A stretch of 5,368 nucleotides of DNA from assembly GCA_002435585.1 (NCBI GenBank), contig DJDY01000036.1, forward strand, positions 1 through 5,368. The letters run 5' to 3'. The position numbers were made by a program, and so were the translations under genes. Origin of the DNA: Lachnospira sp. UBA5912 (GTDB lineage: Bacteria; Bacillota; Clostridia; Lachnospirales; Lachnospiraceae). Positions 1 to 5,368 of the stretch are shown one piece after another; position 1 is the first letter of the stretch, and each line of letters starts with the position of its first letter. The notes under the pieces are model-generated. The model saw nothing but the letters and a program-made list of their open reading frames with translations. It did no database searches and was not told where the DNA came from.

Positions 1-1184
1 TTGCACAGGTAACAGATGAAGAATTAATTAAGGATTTGATTAACAATGGAAAGGCTACATTTTATATTGGTTTTGACCCAACAGCAGACAGTCTTCATGT
101 AGGTCACTTTATGGCACTCTGTTTTATGAAAAGACTTCAGATGGCAGGAAATAAGCCTATAGCCTTAGTTGGTGGTGGTACAGGTATGATTGGTGATCCA
201 TCAGGTAAGACAGACATGAGAAAGATGCTTACACCAGAGCAGATTGAGCATAACTGTGAATGCTTCAAGAAGCAGATGAGCAAGTTTATCGACTTTTCAG
301 ATGATAAGGCATTATTTGTAAACAATGCTGACTGGCTTTTAAAGCTTAATTATGTTGACCTTTTAAGAGAAGTTGGTGCATGCTTTTCAGTTAATAATAT
401 GTTAAGAGCTGAGTGCTACAAGCAGAGAATGGAAAGAGGTCTTACATTCCTTGAATTCAACTACATGATTATGCAGAGCTACGATTTCTATATGTTATAC
501 CAGAAATATGGCTGTAATCTTCAGTTTGGTGGAGATGACCAGTGGAGTAACATGCTTGGTGGTACAGAACTTATCAGAAGAAAGCTTGGCAAGGATGCAT
601 CAGCCATGACTATAACACTTCTTCTTAACTCAGAGGGTAAGAAGATGGGTAAGACAGTAAGTGGGGCTGTATGGCTTGACCCTGAAAAGACTTCACCATA
701 TGAGTTCTACCAGTACTGGAGAAATGTAGCTGATGCCGATGTATTAAAATGTATCCGTATGCTTACATTCTTACCGCTTGAGCAGATTGATGAGATGGAT
801 AAGTGGGAAGGTGCACAGCTTAATAAGGCTAAGGAAATTCTTGCATTTGAACTTACAAAGATGGTTCATGGTGAGGAAGAAGCTAAAAAGGCAGAAGAAA
901 CTGCTAAGGCTATATTCACATCAGGTGATGCTGCTAACATGGCAACTGTTAAGCTCGAAGATGCTGCATTCACAGATGGAAGTATTGATGTGGTATCATT
1001 AATTCATGCAGCAGGACTTGCAGCTACAAAGTCAGAAGCAAGAAGAGTTGTTACACAGGGTGGTGCTTCTGTTGCAGGCGAGAAAGTATCTGATATTAGT
1101 AAAAGATATGATAAGGATTTCTTTGCCGGTGATGGCGTGGTTGTTAAGAAAGGTAAGAAATCATTCATAAAGGTGCAGGCATAG
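1..1184 (+). CDS. tyrS: Tyrosyl-tRNA synthetase, 5'-truncated by window edge
   Basis: Class I aminoacyl-tRNA synthetase that charges tRNA-Tyr with tyrosine using ATP, in the cytoplasm. The reading frame is open to the window edge (first whole codon at base 3), so the TTG at 36 is an internal Leu codon, not a start. The visible part is 393 residues against about 420 for the family, so roughly 20-25 N-terminal residues are missing. Counting from base 3: Y21 in YIGFDPTADS (equivalent to Tyr34 of the Geobacillus enzyme), HIGH-type signature HVGH at 32-35, GDPSGK with D65 (Asp78 equivalent), the tyrosine pocket YxxxQxxD at 154-161, GGDDQW, and the KMSKS-type loop as KMGKT at 214-218 followed by SGAVWLDPEKTSPYEFYQ. 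The C-terminal ~70 residues (from about base 978) form the S4-like tRNA-binding domain. All key residues are present, so it should be active. It is the bacterial TyrS1 type. Any upstream T-box leader lies outside the window. Confidence 0.98.
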   Translation, partial: AQVTDEELIKDLINNGKATFYIGFDPTADSLHVGHFMALCFMKRLQMAGNKPIALVGGGTGMIGDPSGKTDMRKMLTPEQIEHNCECFKKQMSKFIDFSDDKALFVNNADWLLKLNYVDLLREVGACFSVNNMLRAECYKQRMERGLTFLEFNYMIMQSYDFYMLYQKYGCNLQFGGDDQWSNMLGGTELIRRKLGKDASAMTITLLLNSEGKKMGKTVSGAVWLDPEKTSPYEFYQYWRNVADADVLKCIRMLTFLPLEQIDEMDKWEGAQLNKAKEILAFELTKMVHGEEEAKKAEETAKAIFTSGDAANMATVKLEDAAFTDGSIDVVSLIHAAGLAATKSEARRVVTQGGASVAGEKVSDISKRYDKDFFAGDGVVVKKGKKSFIKVQA

Positions 1185-1197
1185 TATTGCAAATTTT

Positions 1198-1231
1198 CAG
1201 AACTGGCAGTATTAATGATACTGCAGTTCTG
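1198..1231 (+). other. Imperfect inverted repeat (hairpin) after tyrS
   Basis: The left arm (1198-1212) and right arm (1218-1231) pair over 14 bp with one bulged base and a 5-nt loop; the core is AGAACTG/CAGTTCT plus GCAGTAT/ATACTGC. It begins 14 bases after the tyrS stop. The stem is strong, but neither strand has a T-run after it (GGACAATT on +, AAAATTTG on -), so it is not a standard intrinsic terminator. It could be a weak or partial terminator, an mRNA 3'-end stabiliser or processing site, or a decayed terminator. No convincing promoter lies between it and the ATG at 1256, which leaves read-through into the next gene the simplest source of its transcription. Confidence 0.6.
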
Positions 1232-1255
1232 GACAATTAAAGAACGGGGATAATT

Positions 1256-2473
1256 ATGAAAAAAAGTGAAATTACCTTTATAAGGCTTATGAGTCTTATA
1301 GGAATCATGGTTGTAAATCTTATACTTTTGCTGGTGTTTGCCAGAGAGCATGTGTTCCAGAATATACTAAATAAGATGAATAGTAATGTATATGCTGGCC
1401 AGGCACTGGATACATCAATATATAACTATTATTATTATGCCGGACTTGGAAATATATATAAGATAATATTTCCAGTTACTATACTTTTGCTTGCAGTTGC
1501 TTCAGTTGCTGTATACAGAAAAATCAGTATGGCAGGGAGAGTAGCTGTTGCGGCAAATATATGTTCTCTTATAACTGGAATATATCTTTTATTTGCCAGG
1601 ATAGGAGAAGGTTCAACGGGAATTATAAGATTTGTCAATAGCTTTTATATGGATAAAGCAGAGATAGGACAGATAGAGAAAGTCCACCTTATGAGCAGGT
1701 TTCCTATAGCATATATTCTTATTATTATTCTTTCACTTCTTGGACTTGCAATGGTAAAGAGCAGTACCATTAACCATATTAAGGTATACAATGATAAGAA
1801 TGTGGTTAACAATGCAGTTGTATATATATTTCCTGCACTTAGTGGTTTTATAGTTCTTGAAATCATAAGAAATCTTGTATTATCAAGACTAGTAACTGCA
1901 GCAGCTGATGAAAGCCTGAGAACGGTTGCAGAATATATTAATGATTATTATATAGGAAGCAAGATATTCTTTAACTGGTCATGGCTCATATTGTTTGCAA
2001 TAGTTACATGTGTGGCTATATTGTTAAAGTCGATACATAAGTTGAGTGTAAAAAGCAGGATTGTAATAGAGATAATAGTGCCATCGTTAATAATTATAAT
2101 CGCATCGGTTATATACTGGATGAATCCGCCAGCATTATTTGGTTATCTTACAACTGATAGTACGATATGTGATATGACAGATGCAGCATTTACATGGTAT
2201 CTTATAAGGTATGTAATATCAGTGCTTTTTGTGTTTAGTATTATAGCATTGACTGTTAATGACAGGCTTGATATCAGAGTAACTGGAATTGTTATGGCGG
2301 TTGTATTTGCTATAGGTATTATATTTATTATTCTTGCCTGCAGAATAAGTGGGACACTTGCAGTCATGTATGCAGCATGTGTGGCTTCGGATGTTATCGG
2401 AGTAATAGTTTTAGTGCTGCTGTTGTTATCAGGAGCATTTAAGTCAAAAGGAAATACTGCGGTTAATTCTTAA
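1256..2473 (+). CDS. Multi-pass membrane protein, about ten helices, function unknown
   Basis: I do not recognise this 405-residue protein and assign no function. The ATG is supported by GGGGA at 1246-1250, 5 bases upstream. Hydrophobic segments sit near residues 8-28, 68-87, 95-114, 149-167, 187-208, 238-258, 267-288, 311-334, 341-361 and 368-393. Positive charges lie in the termini and in short loops 88-94, 168-181, 259-268 and 335-341, which by the positive-inside rule gives both ends in the cytoplasm and four longer outside loops (about 29-66, 115-148, 209-237, 289-310). There is no signal peptide with a cleavage site, no soluble domain, and no ATPase, transporter or enzyme motif I can name. 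The first outside loop ends in a Tyr-rich run (residues 56-61, five Tyr in six). It lies 71 bases after tyrS in the same direction and ends at a bidirectional terminator. Polytopic permease-like or polysaccharide-related proteins are alternatives I cannot separate. Confidence 0.85.
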   Translation: MKKSEITFIRLMSLIGIMVVNLILLLVFAREHVFQNILNKMNSNVYAGQALDTSIYNYYYYAGLGNIYKIIFPVTILLLAVASVAVYRKISMAGRVAVAANICSLITGIYLLFARIGEGSTGIIRFVNSFYMDKAEIGQIEKVHLMSRFPIAYILIIILSLLGLAMVKSSTINHIKVYNDKNVVNNAVVYIFPALSGFIVLEIIRNLVLSRLVTAAADESLRTVAEYINDYYIGSKIFFNWSWLILFAIVTCVAILLKSIHKLSVKSRIVIEIIVPSLIIIIASVIYWMNPPALFGYLTTDSTICDMTDAAFTWYLIRYVISVLFVFSIIALTVNDRLDIRVTGIVMAVVFAIGIIFIILACRISGTLAVMYAACVASDVIGVIVLVLLLLSGAFKSKGNTAVNS

Positions 2474-2505
2474 TGTAACAATTAAATATAAGACATAAAT
2501 ATAAT

Positions 2506-2553
2506 AAAAATGGGAAATTGCATTTTAACAAGTTAATGCCATTTCCCATTTTT
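2506..2553. terminator. Bidirectional intrinsic terminator between convergent genes
   Basis: Two 19-nt arms (2506-2524 and 2535-2553) are complementary except for one internal mismatch, around a 10-nt loop. The stem core is TGGGAAAT/ATTTCCCA plus GCATT/AATGC. On the + strand the stem ends in six T (2549-2554); on the - strand it ends in five T (complement of 2506-2510). It sits 32 bases after the membrane-protein stop and 34 bases after the rqcH stop, so it is placed almost symmetrically to end both convergent transcripts. Confidence 0.9.
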
Positions 2554-2587
2554 TAAAACATGTTTGTTATATTTTATCTGGATTTTA

Positions 2588-4324
2588 CTATTCGGAAACA
2601 AGCTTAATGCCAGATATATCAGCGATAGCGATAAGTGAATAGTTGGTGTAATAAACAACGAATCCTGGTTTGGCACCAGCGGGTTTCTTTACTTCTTTTT
2701 TTAACACATAATCAACTTCGACTTTCTCAAGGTCACGTCCCTTAGAGTAGTATGCAGCAAGCGCAGCAGCTTCCTCAAATGTTTTATCAGGAAGGTCTTT
2801 TCCATCTGATTTTACAATAACGTGTGAACCTGGCATCTGTTTTGCATGAAACCACCAGTCGCCACCTGTTGCAAATTTAAATGTAAGTTCGTCATTCTGT
2901 ATATTATTTTTTCCAACATACATATCAAAACCATCAGAAGAGATGTAGTGCATAGGCTTATTGTGTGAGCCGCCTTTATTTTTAGACTTTCCGTTCTTTT
3001 TAATATAACCAGTTACAGCAAGTTCTTCTTTGATATTGTTAAGGTCGTTTTCTGTTGTTGCAATATCGAGGGCATTTATAATTGACTCAAGGTACATAAT
3101 CTCATCTTTAATTTCAGCAATAAGCCTTGTTCCGGCTTCATAAGTCCTTTTAAGCTTGTTATACCTTGCAAAGTACTTGTTTGCATTTTCTATAGGCGTT
3201 AAGGTATCATCAAGAGGAATCGTTATCTCTTCATTAGTATAGTAATTAAGAGCGTTCAATTGCTTTGAGCCAGCTTTAATTCCATAGCCATATGTGTTTA
3301 TAAGTTCGCCATATATACGGTATTTATCACGTTTTTCTGTGTCCTTTAGCTGTTTTTCCTGTATGTCAAGTTTCTTATAAGAACGTTCAAGATGAGTTGT
3401 AACAATACGTCTTATATCAGTTGACTTCTGATGTATACGTGTCCTGACTTCCTTTTCATGGTAGTAAGCTATAAGACACTTGCTTATAGAGTCGTAAGGA
3501 GTACTGTTATCATACATAGTAAGCTTTACGGCTGCGAAGTCCGCCGGATTACCATTATCGTAAACTATATTAGGAAAATATGTTTTATTCTTGACATTGC
3601 TGATAATACTGTCAAATACATTATATATACGCTTGCTTTCTGTATCAGAAAGGCAGTTTGCTGGCTTGTTACTGTCTATATCCGCACGAAAACAGGCTTC
3701 TTCCGCTATACAAGTGCTTATGCCTGTATAAGTCTGGCACAAAGCCTTTGAGAGTGGCTTAGGGCATGCAAGAACAGAAGAGATGAAGCACTCATAATCA
3801 GTATCGAGCGGGTTGTGTTTGTTTGCTGTGTTTGGTATGAAATATTTTCTTCCGGGAAGTACTTCACGGACAGAACTTATCTGGGCTGATACATGTTTTA
3901 TGCTGTCTAGTATGTTATTATCGTCATCACATAATATGATATTGCTGTGTTTTCCCATAAATTCAGTGATTAAATGCCTTTTACATAAGTCTCCTAATTC
4001 ATCAAGATGTTCAATCTCTATATCTATGATTCGCTCAAGGGAAGGCTGTGTTACGGAGATAATACGTCCGTTGTTTATATGTTTTCTTAAGAGCATCACA
4101 AAGTTAGGTGCTGTTGCCGGACTTGGTTTGTTATCATCAGTTATATATGCAAGTGGAAGAGAAGCATTGGCAGAAAGTACGACACGGTACTGTCCTGAAC
4201 TTGTCTTTACGGTAAGAAGCAGTTCATCACTTTCTGGCTGGGCTATCTTGTAAAGTCTTCCGCCTAGTATTGTGTTGTTAAGATCATGTACTATATTAGA
4301 TATTGTTATTCCATCAAATGCCAT
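2588..4324 (-). CDS. rqcH: RqcH, NFACT-family ribosome quality control factor (alanine tailing)
   Basis: Bacterial homologue of eukaryotic Rqc2/NEMF. Known family role: it binds 50S subunits carrying a stuck peptidyl-tRNA, recruits tRNA-Ala and adds a C-terminal poly-Ala tail that marks the chain for proteolysis. Older annotation as fibronectin-binding protein FbpA/PavA refers to the same family. The length of 578 residues matches the ~570 usual in Firmicutes. Order: NFACT-N about 1-175 (starts MAFDGITISNIV; LLRKHINNG; ERIIDIEIEHLDELGD; EFMGKHSNIIL), helix-hairpin-helix region about 180-270, a charged coiled-coil middle about 285-435, and NFACT-R about 455-560 with DWWFHAKQMPGSHV at 489-502. 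Position 97 of the usual Asp97-Arg98 pair is Glu; Arg98 is kept. The region 187-224 holds five Cys. The start is backed by GGAG 5 bases upstream (complement of 4330-4333) and by the family N-terminus. It is divergent from yicC and convergent with the membrane-protein gene. Confidence 0.96.
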   Translation of the reverse strand: MAFDGITISNIVHDLNNTILGGRLYKIAQPESDELLLTVKTSSGQYRVVLSANASLPLAYITDDNKPSPATAPNFVMLLRKHINNGRIISVTQPSLERIIDIEIEHLDELGDLCKRHLITEFMGKHSNIILCDDDNNILDSIKHVSAQISSVREVLPGRKYFIPNTANKHNPLDTDYECFISSVLACPKPLSKALCQTYTGISTCIAEEACFRADIDSNKPANCLSDTESKRIYNVFDSIISNVKNKTYFPNIVYDNGNPADFAAVKLTMYDNSTPYDSISKCLIAYYHEKEVRTRIHQKSTDIRRIVTTHLERSYKKLDIQEKQLKDTEKRDKYRIYGELINTYGYGIKAGSKQLNALNYYTNEEITIPLDDTLTPIENANKYFARYNKLKRTYEAGTRLIAEIKDEIMYLESIINALDIATTENDLNNIKEELAVTGYIKKNGKSKNKGGSHNKPMHYISSDGFDMYVGKNNIQNDELTFKFATGGDWWFHAKQMPGSHVIVKSDGKDLPDKTFEEAAALAAYYSKGRDLEKVEVDYVLKKEVKKPAGAKPGFVVYYTNYSLIAIADISGIKLVSE

Positions 4325-4372
4325 AATTGCTCCATTCTATGTGTATGTTAGTGAGTATAGATTTTTACTATG

Positions 4373-4401
4373 ATAATATCACGTTTAAATAAAACTGTCG
4401 A
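4373..4401 (-). promoter_or_regulatory. Predicted housekeeping promoter of rqcH
   Basis: Read on the - strand: -35 TCGACA (complement of 4396-4401, five of six consensus bases), a 17-base spacer, and -10 TATTAT (complement of 4373-4378) preceded by TGA, an extended -10. The expected start of transcription is near 4366, giving a leader of about 40 bases before the rqcH ATG. The match is by eye to the sigma-A consensus. Confidence 0.75.
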
Positions 4402-4404
4402 GTT

Positions 4405-4420
4405 GTCTTTAGATAAAGAC
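4405..4420. promoter_or_regulatory. Candidate operator: dyad between the two divergent promoters
   Basis: Perfect 6-bp arms GTCTTT and AAAGAC around the 4-bp centre AGAT. The dyad fits between the two -35 boxes, 3 bases from the rqcH -35 and 2 bases from the yicC -35, so a bound protein would touch both polymerase sites. I cannot match it to a known regulator's site. Arms this short can arise by chance in AT-rich DNA, hence the low confidence. Confidence 0.35.
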
Positions 4421-4422
4421 GA

Positions 4423-4451
4423 TTGCACAATAAATGTAAAATTGGTATAAT
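4423..4451 (+). promoter_or_regulatory. Predicted strong housekeeping promoter of yicC
   Basis: -35 TTGCAC (4423-4428, five of six consensus bases), a 17-base spacer, and a perfect -10 TATAAT (4446-4451) preceded by TGG (4443-4445), an extended -10. Transcription should begin near 4458, leaving a leader of about 30 bases that holds the ribosome binding site GAGGGA (4479-4484). By consensus it looks stronger than the rqcH promoter it backs onto. Confidence 0.88.
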
Positions 4452-4490
4452 AAAATACATATAAACAGTAGAATAAATGAGGGACTAATA

Positions 4491-5368
4491 ATGATAAAAA
4501 GTATGACAGGATTTGGCAGAAGTGAGATTGCCAGTGGAAACCGTAAGATAATGGTTGAGATGAAGTCGGTTAATCACAGATTCTTAGAAGCAAGCATAAA
4601 GATGCCTAAGAAGCTGAATGTGTTTGAAGCAAGAATCAGGGATGTTATAAAGAAATATGCATCAAGAGGTAAAATAGATATATTTATAACATATGAGGAC
4701 AGCTCCGAAAATAATGTCAATATAAGATACAATGCAGCCGTTGCTAAGGAATATATGGATATATTCAGGCAGATGGAAGAAGAGTTTGCCATAAGGAACG
4801 ATATTACAGTAGGAGCACTTTCAAGATACCCTGAGGTAATAACGATGGAAGAAGCGGGGGAAGACGAAGAAGAGCTGTGGAATTTTATACAGGAGGCTGT
4901 CAAAGAAGCTTGTGAGGAATTCGTTAAGACAAGAATAACAGAGGGCGAGAATCTTAAAAAAGATCTTTTACATAAGCTTGATCATATGGAAGAACTTGTT
5001 GGCTTTATAGAAGAAAGAAGTCCGCAGATAGTTAGTGAGTACAGAAAGAAGCTTGAGGCAAAGATGGCTGAGGTGCTTGCTGATACAAGTATTGATGAGA
5101 ACCGGATAGCATCAGAGGTTATATTGTATGCTGATAAGATATGCGTTGATGAAGAAACTGTAAGGTTAAGAAGTCATATAGCACATGCAAGACAGTGTCT
5201 GTTGGAGGATGGCGGTATAGGTAGAAAGCTCGACTTTATAGCGCAGGAGATGAACAGAGAGGCCAACACAACACTTTCTAAGGCCAATGACATAGAGATA
5301 TCTAATGCTGCCATAGATCTTAAGACAGAGATTGAAAAGGTCAGGGAACAGATACAGAATATTGAGTA
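4491..5368 (+). CDS. yicC: YicC/YloC-family endoribonuclease, complete but for the stop codon
   Basis: Cytoplasmic RNase family conserved across bacteria (YicC in E. coli, YloC in B. subtilis); members are reported to be endoribonucleases, and E. coli YicC has been linked to small-RNA turnover. The specific target here is unknown. The N-terminal domain opens with the family signature MIKSMTGFGRSE and EMKSVNHRFLE (residues 23-33). The C-terminal DUF1732-type domain carries EGENLKKDL, ENRIASEVILYADKICVDEE and GRKLDFIAQEMNREANT (244-260). All 292 codons to REQIQNIE are present, which is where the family normally ends; the window then stops after TA, so the missing base should complete a stop. 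The start at 4491 rather than the ATG at 4503 is chosen from GAGGGA 6 bases upstream and the family N-terminus. The gene is acidic and coiled-coil-like in the middle. It has its own promoter, divergent from rqcH; in related genomes remA, gmk and rpoZ commonly follow. Confidence 0.95.
   Translation, partial: MIKSMTGFGRSEIASGNRKIMVEMKSVNHRFLEASIKMPKKLNVFEARIRDVIKKYASRGKIDIFITYEDSSENNVNIRYNAAVAKEYMDIFRQMEEEFAIRNDITVGALSRYPEVITMEEAGEDEEELWNFIQEAVKEACEEFVKTRITEGENLKKDLLHKLDHMEELVGFIEERSPQIVSEYRKKLEAKMAEVLADTSIDENRIASEVILYADKICVDEETVRLRSHIAHARQCLLEDGGIGRKLDFIAQEMNREANTTLSKANDIEISNAAIDLKTEIEKVREQIQNIE

Noticed and set aside
36..38. TTG as the start of tyrS
   Set aside because: The frame is open to the window edge and the upstream codons (AQVTDEELIKD) are normal TyrS sequence, so this is an internal Leu.
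778..1002. 74-residue + strand open frame inside tyrS
   Set aside because: It overlaps the conserved C-terminal half of TyrS in another frame and is rich in basic and hydrophobic residues as shadow frames often are.
1004..1351. 115-residue open frame on the - strand
   Set aside because: It runs antisense across the tyrS tail, the gap and the start of the membrane-protein gene, with no ribosome binding site or recognisable protein.
2556..2565. 10-bp palindrome AAACATGTTT next to the terminator
   Set aside because: Short and AT-rich; expected by chance, and no promoter is nearby for it to regulate.
3431..4253. Two + strand open frames (106 and 146 residues) inside rqcH
   Set aside because: Both are antisense shadows of a clear full-length RqcH and have no family resemblance.
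2588..4324. Reading this gene as a surface adhesin (fibronectin-binding protein)
   Set aside because: It has no signal peptide, LPXTG or surface anchor, and has full NFACT-N, coiled-coil and NFACT-R architecture; RqcH is the better-supported role.
4574..4903. 109-residue - strand open frame opposite yicC
   Set aside because: Ser/Leu-rich shadow of the conserved YicC coding sequence, with no independent support.

Overview
The window is AT-rich, packed with ordinary bacterial genes, and looks like chromosome of an anaerobic Gram-positive Firmicute. Low GC, frequent AGA, ATA and TAT codons, AG-rich ribosome binding sites, consensus housekeeping promoters, an RqcH protein that is Cys-rich for its family, and an rqcH-yicC neighbourhood together fit Clostridia, with Lachnospiraceae my best guess. 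That assignment is inferred from protein flavour and composition; no marker RNA is present.

Layout: (1) 1-1184, + strand: tyrosyl-tRNA synthetase, lacking only its first ~20-25 residues at the window edge. (2) 1185-1255: short gap with a strong imperfect hairpin that lacks a U-tract. (3) 1256-2473, + strand: a ten-helix membrane protein that I do not recognise, possibly read through from tyrS. (4) 2474-2587: gap between convergent genes, holding a near-perfect hairpin with T-runs on both strands, i.e. a shared bidirectional terminator. (5) 2588-4324, - strand: RqcH (NFACT family; older names FbpA/PavA 'fibronectin-binding protein'), the alanine-tailing ribosome-rescue factor. (6) 4325-4490: divergent regulatory region with two back-to-back extended -10 promoters and a small dyad exactly between their -35 boxes. 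(7) 4491-5368, + strand: YicC/YloC-family endoribonuclease, complete except for the last base of its presumed stop codon.

Three of the four genes serve translation or RNA turnover: TyrS charges tRNA-Tyr, RqcH tags nascent chains stuck on 50S subunits, and YicC/YloC is an RNase. I see no mobile element, CRISPR array, rRNA, tRNA or long repeat. No clearly new system is evident. The least explained items are the ten-helix protein behind tyrS and the compact divergent promoter between rqcH and yicC.
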